The translations under genes were made by a program, and so were the position numbers. DNA of 64,000 nucleotides. It comes from Streptomyces sp. NRRL B-1347 (GTDB lineage Bacteria > Actinomycetota > Actinomycetes > Streptomycetales > Streptomycetaceae). The stretch covers positions 1-64,000 of the forward strand of contig NZ_JOJM01000018.1 of the NCBI RefSeq assembly GCF_000720325.1, given 5' to 3'. Below the pieces are notes generated by a model. It had not been told where the DNA came from and made no database searches. It saw only the letters and a list, made by a program, of their open reading frames with translations. Below are positions 1-7,326 of this stretch, one piece after another; position 1 is the first letter of the stretch; each line of letters opens with the position of its first letter.

Positions 1-282
1 ACATGGGGACTCCTCGGGGACTGCTGAGCGGGTCGGGTGCGTGTGGTGACGGCCTTGCAGCGTTGCTGGCGTCGCCGTCATGGGTCTGACGCACCGGCGC
101 CGACGCATGTGACAGCTCCGCACGACTTTCTTCACCACCGGTGTCCCGACCCCCACGGGGCCCGCTCCGCACCGCCGCCGCGCCCTCGCGGAAATCACTT
201 CCCCCGCACCCCTGCCGTGCCCGATGATCGCCCCGCAATCGCGTACGACGCGCGTCCCACTCACCCACCAGGCAGGCAGCTG

Positions 283-669
283 ATGGAACTTGTGCCCCAC
301 AACCCGGCCGAAGGGGTCTACGCGGCCACGGACGACTACGTGCACGCCATGGAGGTGCGCGGCGCCGAACGGCTCCTGTTCGTCGCGGGCACCATGGGCC
401 TGGACCCGGCGGGAAAGCCCGGAGCGGACCTGGCGGAGCAACTCGAACTGAGCTGGGCGAACATCCGCGCCATCCTCGCGTCGGCCGACATGACCGTTGC
501 CAACATCGTGCGGCTGACCAGCTACTTGCGCGATCCCGCGTACGCCGATGCCAACGCGGCCGCCCGCACGGCCGCGCTCGGCGGCAGGCCCGTCCCGACC
601 ACCGCCGTCGTGGCCACCACGCTCGTCAGCGAGTGGCTCGTCGAGATCGAGGTCGTGGCGGCCGGCTGA
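283..669 (+). CDS. RidA family (YjgF/YER057c/UK114) protein
   Basis: A 128-residue protein of the RidA superfamily. Characterised members hydrolyse reactive enamine/imine intermediates released by PLP enzymes such as threonine dehydratase and act in the cytoplasm. The sequence supports this through an AGTMGLDP segment near residue 40, a conserved LxNIRAILASAD helix and a C-terminal VEIEVVA strand, and the length is typical of the family. The frame stays open upstream to position 37, but the family N-terminus (MELVPHN) begins at the ATG at 283, so the upstream part is taken as noncoding. The gene stands alone and converges on the phosphatase gene across a stem-loop. The Arg that binds the carboxylate in canonical RidA is not obvious at its usual place, so the precise subfamily and substrate are unknown. 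Positions 1-282 show no convincing gene. Confidence 0.82.
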   Translation: MELVPHNPAEGVYAATDDYVHAMEVRGAERLLFVAGTMGLDPAGKPGADLAEQLELSWANIRAILASADMTVANIVRLTSYLRDPAYADANAAARTAALGGRPVPTTAVVATTLVSEWLVEIEVVAAG

Positions 670-683
670 GACCCCGCGCACGC

Positions 684-718
684 GTACGGCACACAACCGC
701 TGGGGTCGTGTGCCGTAC
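684..718. terminator. Bidirectional stem-loop between RidA and phosphatase genes
   Basis: A perfect 11-bp inverted repeat (GTACGGCACAC and its complement at 708-718) encloses a 13-nt loop. It lies 15 bp after the RidA stop and 19 bp from the stop of the convergent phosphatase gene. There is no long U tract, which is usual for actinobacterial terminators. Confidence 0.75.
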
Positions 719-736
719 GTGCGTGTTCGGATCAGG

Positions 737-2110
737 TCAGCGCCGGCGCAGCGCCTCGCGGACCGTGGTGAACAGGTCGGTCTGGTTGGTGACGCCGAGG
801 ACGCGGTACGCCTGCGGGCCCTGGGCGGCGATGCGGACCTGGGTGCCCGTGTGCTCCTGGGCCTTGCCCGGGGTGTTGGTCGAGTAGTTGACCTTCAGCT
901 GCTGGCCCTCGTCGGTGACGAGGGTGGAGGTCAGGCCGGGCGGCTGCGCGTCCAGCGGCACGATCTGGCTGGTGTGGCCGTGGTCGGCGGTGGTCACCAC
1001 GAGGGTGTCGGGGTGCTTGGCGGCGTACGCGCGCGCCACCTTCACCGCGCGGTCGAACGCGGCGGTCTCACCGATCTGGCCGCACGGGTCGGCCGCGTGG
1101 TCCTGCTTGTCGATGGAGGCGCCCTCGATCTGCAGGAAGAAGCCCTGCTTCGAGTGCTGCTTCTTCTGCTTGGCCTCGAGGAGCTTGATGGCCTGCGTGG
1201 CCTGGTCCGCGAGGGCCGGGGTGCCGTCCGGGCGGCCGGGGTTGGAGGTGACGCAGCGCTGCGGCGCGGTGCCGCCGACGGCGGCGGGCTTGCCGGTCCA
1301 CTCCGTGGCCACGTTGCCCTCGGCGAAGAGGCCGAGGACGGGCTTGCCCGGCTTGACGGCCTTCAGCCCGGCCTTGTCGGTGACGACCTGGTAGCCCAGC
1401 TTCTTCGCCTGCTCGGTGACCGTGCGGCCCTTGTACTTGCCGTCGGTGACCTTCTGGTCGAAGCGCTGCTTGCCACCGCCGAGGAGCACGTCCACCTTGT
1501 GGTTGACGCTCTGCTCGGCGATGGAGCCGGGGCCGCCCTTGGCGATGGTGTCGGCCGGGCACTTGGCCATGTCGGCCGGGCCCTGGCAGCTGCGGTCGCT
1601 GGCGTGCGAGGCGAGCACCGCGGGGGTGGCGTCGGTCAGCTCGGCGGTGGTCACCGAGCCGGTGGCGTAGCCCCGGCGCTGCGCGAGCTCCAGGATCGTC
1701 GGCACGGCCTTGTCGGTGTCCGGCGTCTTGGAGATGCGGCCGTTCACGGTCTTGTGGCCGGTGGCCCAGCCGGTGCCGCTGGCGGCGGAGTCGGTCACGT
1801 ACTCCGGGGAGCCGTCGGGGTGCACGGCGTACGTCGTGTAGCTGCCCGTCAGCGGGAACTTGTCCATGTTCAGACGGCCACCCGCCCCCACGGTGTAGTC
1901 GCGGGCCAGCGTGATCTCCGAGTCGCCCATGCCGTCGCCGATGAGCAGGATGACGTTCTTCGCCTTACCGCCCTTGATCGCGGCCTGGGCCTGCTCCTTG
2001 CCGCCCGAGGCCCCCGCCGTGGCGGTGACCGCGACGGCGGCGGTGGCGGTGGCCGCGACCACGGAAGCGGCGACGATGAGAGTACGGGGGGACCGGCGCG
2101 GTCTGGACAT
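737..2110 (-). CDS. phoA: Secreted alkaline phosphatase, PhoA family
   Basis: A 457-residue exported phosphomonoesterase that releases phosphate from organic esters outside the cell. The N-terminus has basic residues (RPRRSPR) followed by a hydrophobic Ala/Val segment to about residue 34, a signal peptide. Metal- and substrate-site motifs of the alkaline phosphatase superfamily are present: LLIGDGMGDSE with Asp59, the VTDSAASGTG nucleophile motif with Ser108, a TGHKT motif, and TTADHGHTSQ towards the C-terminus for zinc binding. The length matches streptomycete PhoA-type enzymes. The start is the ATG at 2110, preceded by GAGGAG at a good distance. A GGTGAAGT/ACTTCACC inverted repeat just upstream may be an operator. 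In streptomycetes such genes are usually under PhoP control, but I see no full PHO box here. Confidence 0.92.
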   Translation of the reverse strand: MSRPRRSPRTLIVAASVVAATATAAVAVTATAGASGGKEQAQAAIKGGKAKNVILLIGDGMGDSEITLARDYTVGAGGRLNMDKFPLTGSYTTYAVHPDGSPEYVTDSAASGTGWATGHKTVNGRISKTPDTDKAVPTILELAQRRGYATGSVTTAELTDATPAVLASHASDRSCQGPADMAKCPADTIAKGGPGSIAEQSVNHKVDVLLGGGKQRFDQKVTDGKYKGRTVTEQAKKLGYQVVTDKAGLKAVKPGKPVLGLFAEGNVATEWTGKPAAVGGTAPQRCVTSNPGRPDGTPALADQATQAIKLLEAKQKKQHSKQGFFLQIEGASIDKQDHAADPCGQIGETAAFDRAVKVARAYAAKHPDTLVVTTADHGHTSQIVPLDAQPPGLTSTLVTDEGQQLKVNYSTNTPGKAQEHTGTQVRIAAQGPQAYRVLGVTNQTDLFTTVREALRRR

Positions 2111-2122
2111 GCACGACTCCTC

Positions 2123-2154
2123 GGTGAAGTACTGGACTTGTCGGACACTTCACC
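2123..2154. promoter_or_regulatory. Inverted repeat upstream of the phosphatase start
   Basis: Perfect 8-bp arms (GGTGAAGT at 2123-2130 and ACTTCACC at 2147-2154) are separated by 16 bp and sit 13-44 bp upstream of the phosphatase ATG. TTCACC resembles the core of a PHO-box repeat unit, but the arrangement is inverted rather than direct. It could be an operator or a leader hairpin. Confidence 0.35.
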
Positions 2155-2379
2155 AGCGCCATGTGAACCGGCGGAAACGCCCGGGCGTTGTTTCCCTGAC
2201 GTGTGCGTGACACGAAATGGATCTTGTTGGGCGGGGCGGGCGCGGCGCCGCTGACGGGTTCCTTTCCGCGCGGGCCGCGCCTGTCCGTGGGGGTGCGCCC
2301 CGGCCGCCGCATCTCGCCCAGCACATGGGATCATGGTCCTGACCAGGGGAAACCCAGAAATAGAAGGATGAGGCAGTAC

Positions 2380-2577
2380 ATGTTCGACGCCCTGAAGAAC
2401 CTCAAGGACAAGGCCGAGGACCTGGCGCAGGCCCACGGGGACAAGATCTCGGGCGGGCTTGAGAAGGTCGGCGACTTCATCGACAGCAAGACGGACGGCA
2501 AGCACAGCGACAAGATCGACACCGCTGTGGACAAGGCGCAGGACGTCGTCGGCAAGCTGGGCGAGAAGAAGGCCTGA
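2380..2577 (+). CDS. Small antitoxin-like protein (Rv0909/MT0933 type)
   Basis: A 65-residue, highly charged, predicted helical protein beginning MFDALKNLKDKAEDLAQ and containing a repeated D-K/I-G pattern (GDKISGGLEKVGDFIDSKT). This resembles the short proteins annotated as antitoxin MT0933/Rv0909 in actinobacteria, which also carry GDKI...G and DKID...A segments. The start at 2380 is preferred because AAGGATGAGG lies about 6-8 nt upstream; an in-frame ATG at 2368 lacks a properly spaced site. No toxin gene is adjacent: the neighbours are a divergent phosphatase and a downstream acetyltransferase. The antitoxin label is therefore a family name rather than evidence of a toxin-antitoxin pair. 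Confidence 0.8.
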   Translation: MFDALKNLKDKAEDLAQAHGDKISGGLEKVGDFIDSKTDGKHSDKIDTAVDKAQDVVGKLGEKKA

Positions 2578-2585
2578 TCCGCGGG

Positions 2586-2624
2586 CCTGGCCCGCAGCCC
2601 TGGCCCGCAGCCCTGGCCCGCAGG
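2586..2624 (+). repeat. Three tandem 13-bp units
   Basis: The unit CCTGGCCCGCAGC occurs three times in tandem (the last ends in G) immediately after the antitoxin-like gene. The units are GC-rich and could fold with downstream GGCC tracts, but no clear terminator hairpin was found. Confidence 0.85.
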
Positions 2625-2781
2625 CCGGGGCCGTCGTCGGGGTCGGGGCGGGGGAGGAGCGGGCGGGCGGCAGGCGGTTCGTGAGGGAGCCGTGAGGCGG
2701 CGGCCGGAGGGTGCCCGGGACCGTGTTCCCGCGCGGGGAAATTCACGGGCGGCCGTGGCCGTGGCTGCCTAGGCTCCCCGC

Positions 2782-3543
2782 ATGACCAGCTCAGAACGTC
2801 AGCGGATCAACGCCTTCCTGTCCGCCTTCGCCCGCCGCCAGGCCGCGCGCGTCGTGGATCTCCCGGGCGGATTCGCCGTCCACGACGACGCCTTCGCCCA
2901 CTCCCGCATGGACAACCAGGTCTTCATCGACGCGGCCGTCGACGCGGAGGCGCTGCCCGCCCTCGCCGAAGAGGTGCTGGGCCGGCTGGCGCACCGACGG
3001 ATCTCCGTCCTCGACGACGCGACCGGCACGGCCTGCGCGGAGCCGCTGATCCGGGCCGGTTACACCCACTCCACCTATCTCGTCATGCTGCACACGGGCC
3101 CCGTGCACGTCGGCGGGGCCGCGGCGGAGGTGGACCTCGACGCGCTGCGCGCGCCGCTCACCCGGCGCTGGCGGGGCTTCCTCCCGGACGTCGACGACGA
3201 GGTCGTACGCCACCTCGTCGAGCGACGCGCGGCCCGCCGGCGCGGGGCGGACGTCGTTCGCTTCCTGGGCTCCCGCACGGAAGAAGGCGAGGTCGCCTCG
3301 TGGGCCGACCTCTATGTGGACCCGGCGACCGGCACGGCCCAGATCGAGGACCTGGTCACCGTGGAGGCCCACCTCGGGCGCGGCCACGCCGACGCCGTCC
3401 TGAGCGCCGCCCTGCGCTCGGCCGTCGACGAGGGCTGCGGCATCCGGTTCCTCACCGCCGACGCGACGGACTGGCCGCGCCACTGGTACGAGCGCCGCGG
3501 CTTCACAGCCATCGGCGTCACCCACGGCTTCGAACGCGACTGA
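2782..3543 (+). CDS. GNAT family N-acetyltransferase
   Basis: A 253-residue protein with a C-terminal GNAT fold, which transfers an acetyl group from acetyl-CoA to an amine. Support comes from the strand-turn-helix around residues 180-215: the IEDLVTVEAHLGRGHADAVL segment matches motif A, with LGRGHA standing for the pyrophosphate-binding R/Q-x-x-G-x-G/A loop. It is followed by LTADATDWPRHWYERRGF, the classical motif B ending in YERRGF. The N-terminal 100 residues are divergent and may form a degenerate second GNAT half. It starts at ATG 2782 and is monocistronic. The substrate cannot be predicted. Confidence 0.85.
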   Translation: MTSSERQRINAFLSAFARRQAARVVDLPGGFAVHDDAFAHSRMDNQVFIDAAVDAEALPALAEEVLGRLAHRRISVLDDATGTACAEPLIRAGYTHSTYLVMLHTGPVHVGGAAAEVDLDALRAPLTRRWRGFLPDVDDEVVRHLVERRAARRRGADVVRFLGSRTEEGEVASWADLYVDPATGTAQIEDLVTVEAHLGRGHADAVLSAALRSAVDEGCGIRFLTADATDWPRHWYERRGFTAIGVTHGFERD

Positions 3544-3671
3544 GGCGGGATCCGGGGGTTAACCCCAGTCGGAGTCGGGTGGGTAGCGGGATCGTCCTGA
3601 ATGATCGATTCCGGAAATCCTTGGGCTCGGCACCAACCGCCGACGTTCCCACGATTTCCTGGAGTTGACCC

Positions 3672-4862
3672 GTGCGCGTACAGGCAGGACAGACCTTCCG
3701 CTCTTCCGGACGGCAGCGGGGCGGCCGCCGCCGCGTCGTGCTGGCCGCGGCCGCGGTGGCCGCCGGTGTGATGTCCATCGGTGCCCTCCCACCGTCGGCG
3801 GCGTCCGCGACGTCGGCGGCGTCCGCCGCCCGGCCGGACGCCGTGCAGCAGGGTCTGAACGCGCTGGTGCGCGACGGCGGCCCGCCCGGTGCCCTGGCGA
3901 GCGTGACGGACCGGGACGGCCGCACCCGTAGCTACACCGCGGGCGTCGGCGACCTGGCCACCGGCGCGAAGGTGCCACGGGACGGACAGGTGCGCATCGG
4001 CAGCAACACCAAGGCCTTCACCGCGGTGGTCGTGCTGCAACTCGTCGCCGAGAAGAAGATCAGCCTCGACGCCTCCGTCGACACCTATCTGCCCGGCCTC
4101 GTCCGGGGAGAGGGCATCGACGGGCGCCGCATCACCGTCCGCCAGCTGCTGCAGCAGACCAGCGGACTCCCCAACTACACGGACCACCTCGACTTCCCCG
4201 CCATCCAGCACCGGTACTTCGAGCCCCGCGACCTCGTCGACATCGCCCTGAAGCACAAGGCCCACTCCGAGCCCGGCACGAAGTGGGAGTACAACAACAC
4301 CAACTACGTCCTGGCCGGTCTGATCATCCAGAAGGTCACGGGACGCCCCCTCGCCGAGGAGATCGACAAGCGGATCATCCAGCGCGTCGGGCTGCGCCAC
4401 ACCTACTTCCCGGGCGTCGGTGAGAAGACGATCCGGGAGCGCCACCCCAAGGGCTACATCAAGGGTCCGGACGGCAAGCAGCTGCGCGACTTCACGGAGA
4501 TGGACCCGTCCTGGGCCTGGGCGGCGGGGCAGCTCATCTCCACCAACGCCGACCTCAACCGGTTCTTCGGCGCGCTCCTGAAGGGCGACCTGCTGCCGAA
4601 GGCCCAGCTCGACCAGATGCGCAAGACGATCCCCGCCAAGGCCCTGGGCCCCGGCGTCCGCTACGGCCTGGGCCTCGTGAGCAGGCCGCTGTCGTGCGGC
4701 GGCCTCGCCTGGAACCACGGCGGCGACATCGACGGCTACGAGACCCGGGGCGGCGTCACCAAGGACGGCCGCGCCGCCAACGTCGCGGTGACGAGGATGC
4801 CGGGCGCCCAGGCGGACGTGGACCGCGTGGAGAAGGTCGTGGACACGGCCCTCTGCCGCTGA
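3672..4862 (+). CDS. Secreted serine hydrolase, class C beta-lactamase / DD-peptidase fold
   Basis: A 396-residue exported protein of the serine beta-lactamase/DD-carboxypeptidase (S12) family. A GTG start at 3672 is followed by twin-Arg-rich basic residues and a hydrophobic Ala/Val segment to about residue 50, a signal peptide. Catalytic motifs are present: S111-N-T-K114 (SxxK), Y207-N-N (YxN) and a WNHGGDIDGY segment near residue 346 in place of the K-T-G triad. Members hydrolyse D-Ala-D-Ala peptides, D-amino-acid amides or esters at the cell surface. It is transcribed alone and ends at a strong stem-loop facing the convergent reductase gene. Whether it acts on peptidoglycan or another ester or amide is not determinable. 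Confidence 0.9.
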   Translation: MRVQAGQTFRSSGRQRGGRRRVVLAAAAVAAGVMSIGALPPSAASATSAASAARPDAVQQGLNALVRDGGPPGALASVTDRDGRTRSYTAGVGDLATGAKVPRDGQVRIGSNTKAFTAVVVLQLVAEKKISLDASVDTYLPGLVRGEGIDGRRITVRQLLQQTSGLPNYTDHLDFPAIQHRYFEPRDLVDIALKHKAHSEPGTKWEYNNTNYVLAGLIIQKVTGRPLAEEIDKRIIQRVGLRHTYFPGVGEKTIRERHPKGYIKGPDGKQLRDFTEMDPSWAWAAGQLISTNADLNRFFGALLKGDLLPKAQLDQMRKTIPAKALGPGVRYGLGLVSRPLSCGGLAWNHGGDIDGYETRGGVTKDGRAANVAVTRMPGAQADVDRVEKVVDTALCR

Positions 4863-4883
4863 CCCCGCCACGGCCAGAGCGCC

Positions 4884-4923
4884 GGTCGCCGCCGCCGGGG
4901 GGCAGAGCCCGGCGACGGCGACC
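4884..4923. terminator. Strong bidirectional stem-loop between convergent genes
   Basis: Arms GGTCGCCG-c-CGCCGGG (4884-4899) and CCCGGCG-a-CGGCGACC (4908-4923) pair over 15 of 16 positions with one C/A mismatch and an 8-nt loop. The element lies between the stop of the serine hydrolase gene and the stop of the reductase gene. Confidence 0.82.
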
Positions 4924-4956
4924 TCTTGTCCGCGCGCTCGCGGACACGGGGGGCCG

Positions 4957-5616
4957 TCAGGCCCCGGCGGCGGCCGCCGTCACCGCCAACTGCACGCGGC
5001 TGTGGCGCGGTGCCTCGATCTCGTCGAGCAGGGCGAGTGCGAGATCCGCGTGGGAGATCCGGCCCGGCCCGTCGAGGACGGTGCCGACGGCCGTCCGGTA
5101 GCCGCCGGTGGGTGCGGCCTCCGCGGTCAGGTCCAGCGGCGGCACGACCATCAGCCAGTCGAGCTCAGGCCCGGCCGTGGAGAGTAGCTCGAACTCCGCG
5201 ACGTGCCCCTGGGCGAAGGCCCGCCACTGCGCCGGGAAGTCCGCGCCGTCCATGATCCGTACGCCGGGGGCCGTTTCGAGGGTCGTGGCGATGCCCAGGA
5301 CCAGCAGCCGTCGCACGCCCGCCTCCGCGAGCCCCGCGATCAGCGCGCCCGCCGCGGCGGTGAAGTGGTCCTCGGACCCGATGTCGAGGCGCGCCGACGC
5401 GTTGACCGCCGCACGGTGACCCGGGGCGAGCGCCGCCACCGAGCGCGGATCGGTCACGTCTCCCTGCACGACGGCGACCCGCTCGCCGCCCAGGTCCTGG
5501 TACTTGGCGGGGTCACGGACCACCGCGGTCACCCGGTGGCCACGCGCCACGGCCTCGGCCACCGCCGCCCGGCCGACGCGTCCACCCGCTCCGAAAATGA
5601 TGATGTCGCTGTTCAT
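4957..5616 (-). CDS. NAD(P)H-binding (NmrA/SDR-like) oxidoreductase
   Basis: A 219-residue atypical short-chain reductase. The N-terminal [15 protein letters not shown] segment (residues 9-23) is the dinucleotide-binding G-x-x-G-x-x-G loop, and GDVTDPRSVAAL follows as in NmrA/YwnB-type proteins. The canonical SDR Tyr-x-x-x-Lys catalytic pair is not evident, so it may act as a redox sensor or isomerase-like protein. It is divergent from an HxlR regulator with only 63 bp between the start codons, a common layout in which the regulator controls the reductase in response to electrophile or quinone stress. Direct GGTTACTG-type repeats lie in the spacer. Confidence 0.88.
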   Translation of the reverse strand: MNSDIIIFGAGGRVGRAAVAEAVARGHRVTAVVRDPAKYQDLGGERVAVVQGDVTDPRSVAALAPGHRAAVNASARLDIGSEDHFTAAAGALIAGLAEAGVRRLLVLGIATTLETAPGVRIMDGADFPAQWRAFAQGHVAEFELLSTAGPELDWLMVVPPLDLTAEAAPTGGYRTAVGTVLDGPGRISHADLALALLDEIEAPRHSRVQLAVTAAAAGA

Positions 5617-5643
5617 GACGCCGACGTTAGGACGGGGGTGCCT

Positions 5644-5670
5644 GGTTACTGCAAAGGTACTGGGGTTAGC
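5644..5670. promoter_or_regulatory. Candidate HxlR operator in the divergent spacer
   Basis: Three related units in direct orientation, GGTTACTG (5644), GGTACTG (5656) and GGTTAGC (5664), occupy the 63-bp gap between the reductase and HxlR starts. HxlR-family proteins bind tandem or imperfectly repeated AT-containing sites in such gaps, so this is the obvious operator candidate. Confidence 0.45.
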
Positions 5671-5679
5671 GTCGGGCGG

Positions 5680-6096
5680 GTGAACCAGCCACCGCGCCCA
5701 GCCAAGACACCGCCGTCAGAGCAGCCGTTGCACCCGGAGATGTTCGAGGATCCCGGCTGCTCCGACCGCGCGGCGCCGTTCCGCGTCGGCGACAAGTGGA
5801 CCGCGATGGTGCTGCGCTGTCTGGAGGGCGGCCCGCGCCGGTTCTCCGAGCTGCGGGTGCCGCTGCACTGGGTCACCCCCAAGGTGCTCACCGAGACCCT
5901 CCGCTCGATGGAGCGCAACGGCTTCGTGAGCCGGACGGCGCACGACGAGAACCCGCCGCGCGTGGAGTACGAGTTGACCGCGCTGGGGCGTTCGCTCCTG
6001 GAGCCGCTGGACTTCGCCTGTGACTGGGCCCGCACCCATGTGCCGGACATCGTCGCGGCGAGAGCGGCCTACGAGACGGACCGAGCGGCGCCATGA
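5680..6096 (+). CDS. HxlR family winged-helix transcriptional regulator
   Basis: A 138-residue regulator starting at the GTG at 5680. The family signature is clear: PGCSDRAAPFRVGDKWTAMVL with a conserved Cys near residue 27 used for thiol sensing in some homologues, then GPRRFSELRVPLHWVTPKVLTETLR (recognition helix), MERNGFVSRT and VEYELTALGRSLLEPL. HxlR proteins are dimeric repressors or activators that respond to aldehydes, quinones or disulfide stress. It is divergent from the reductase gene, its probable target. Its stop overlaps the ATG of the next gene (ATGA), so the two are likely translationally coupled. Confidence 0.9.
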   Translation: MNQPPRPAKTPPSEQPLHPEMFEDPGCSDRAAPFRVGDKWTAMVLRCLEGGPRRFSELRVPLHWVTPKVLTETLRSMERNGFVSRTAHDENPPRVEYELTALGRSLLEPLDFACDWARTHVPDIVAARAAYETDRAAP

Positions 6097-7049
6097 CCGG
6101 ACACGACGAAGGAGCTCAGGGCGGGATCACGTTGAATTCCGCGCTGCGAGCGGAGATCAACCTGCCCTGCCCGGCGAGCGGCACGGCCTATCGCGCACTG
6201 GCTGAACCCTGGTTCGCCGCCGCGCTCGACGCGCTCGCGGGTCCGCTGTGGGCGGAGCTCACGCCCGCGGCGGATCTCACCGACCGCGCCGACGCCCTCA
6301 GCCGCGGCGAAGCGGCACCGGGCGAGCTGTGGGCGACCTTGGTGCTGCTGGAACCCACCCGGCGGCGTCAGAAACCGTACGAAGTCCCCTGGACCCCGAA
6401 GAACTGGACCGCCTTTCTCCGGGACCTCGCCTCCATGCCCGGTCACGCCAGCGTCTGCCTGCGGGTCATCGGCCGCGACGGCCATCCCGACCAGCCGTGG
6501 CTCGACGTGGCCGTGGTCAGGGAGCAGGACACCCCGGAATGCGTCTCGCTCGTCGCTTCCCGGACGACGGAGGAATTCGCCGACCCCGGCGTCCGGCACG
6601 AGGCCCAGCGGCGCTGGACCGACTTCTTCCGCACCCAGGTGAACCGTCACGAAGGCATCCTCTACGGAAGCGTCGCGGACGACGGCGAATTCGTCACAGG
6701 AAGGACCGCCCTCGAAACAGATCTCGGGCTGCTCCTCGAGGACACGTTCCCCCACTTGGACACCGTGCTCCGTGGCTATGCGTGGTGGACGGTCTGTCCC
6801 CCGGACGTCGTGGCGGCGCTCGGCGGGATCGAGGCGCTCCGCGACAGCGGTGCCTTCCACGAGGTGGCCCCGCTGCCCGGCGGCGGGGCATCGCTGCGGG
6901 CGACGGAGAACATCTGGTCCTACGGTCCGGAACGGATCCGGGCGGTCTTCCGGACCCTGGCGCCCGTCCTGCCCGAAGGGCTGCCGGTCGAGGGGATCTC
7001 CTCGGACCCGAGCAGACTGATCTACGAGGACGCGGCGGACCACCGCTGA
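6093..7049 (+). CDS. Conserved hypothetical protein coupled to HxlR
   Basis: A 318-residue soluble protein that I do not recognise. Its start codon overlaps the HxlR stop by four nucleotides. It has no signal peptide or membrane segment. Visible landmarks are a Trp/Pro-rich stretch (YEVPWTPKNWTAFL), SLVASRTTEEF, a central HEGILYGSVADDGEFVTGRTALE strand-turn region, and GYAWWTVCPPDVVAALGGIEAL, where a WxTVCP-type segment recalls immunity-like proteins with a DUF3396-like fold. That similarity is by eye only. Acidic patches alternate with Trp residues. A strong stem-loop follows the stop codon. Coupling to HxlR suggests a role in the same stress response, or a recent operon rearrangement. Confidence 0.7.
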   Translation: MTGHDEGAQGGITLNSALRAEINLPCPASGTAYRALAEPWFAAALDALAGPLWAELTPAADLTDRADALSRGEAAPGELWATLVLLEPTRRRQKPYEVPWTPKNWTAFLRDLASMPGHASVCLRVIGRDGHPDQPWLDVAVVREQDTPECVSLVASRTTEEFADPGVRHEAQRRWTDFFRTQVNRHEGILYGSVADDGEFVTGRTALETDLGLLLEDTFPHLDTVLRGYAWWTVCPPDVVAALGGIEALRDSGAFHEVAPLPGGGASLRATENIWSYGPERIRAVFRTLAPVLPEGLPVEGISSDPSRLIYEDAADHR

Positions 7050-7105
7050 ACGGTGCGCGGTGCAGCGGCGCGGCCCGGTCGGCTCGGCGCGGTCGGCTCG
7101 TAAGA

Positions 7106-7138
7106 GGGCCCGCCGCGACGGGGGAGCACGGCGGGCCC
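7106..7138 (+). terminator. Stem-loop after the HxlR operon
   Basis: A perfect 10-bp inverted repeat (GGGCCCGCCG at 7106-7115, complement at 7129-7138) with a 13-nt loop lies 57 bp after the stop of the hypothetical gene. The rest of the 277-bp gap to the next start shows no other feature. Confidence 0.75.
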
Positions 7139-7326
7139 GGCCATCAGTGTGCCCGAGCGCGCCTCGGTCATGCGTGCCGGGTTCCGGATTTGGCCGAGTG
7201 TCTCCGGTGCGGCGCCCGCCGCGTTCTGGACCATTCGGCCTGGAAGGAGACAAGTGGCGCGCTCGCACCGGCGGAGTCGTACGAAAGACTCTGGCGCCCG
7301 CCGGATGGCCAGATACGGTGCTGAAC

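Noticed and set aside
2123..2154. A canonical PHO box
   Set aside because: PHO boxes are 11-bp direct repeats; the element is inverted and only the TTCACC core matches.
548..2254. Long plus-strand frame over the phosphatase gene
   Set aside because: It is antisense to a clear alkaline phosphatase with signal peptide and catalytic motifs; the translation is repetitive Gly/Arg/Val.
2380..2577. A toxin-antitoxin pair
   Set aside because: Only the antitoxin-like protein is present; no adjacent small toxin gene was found.
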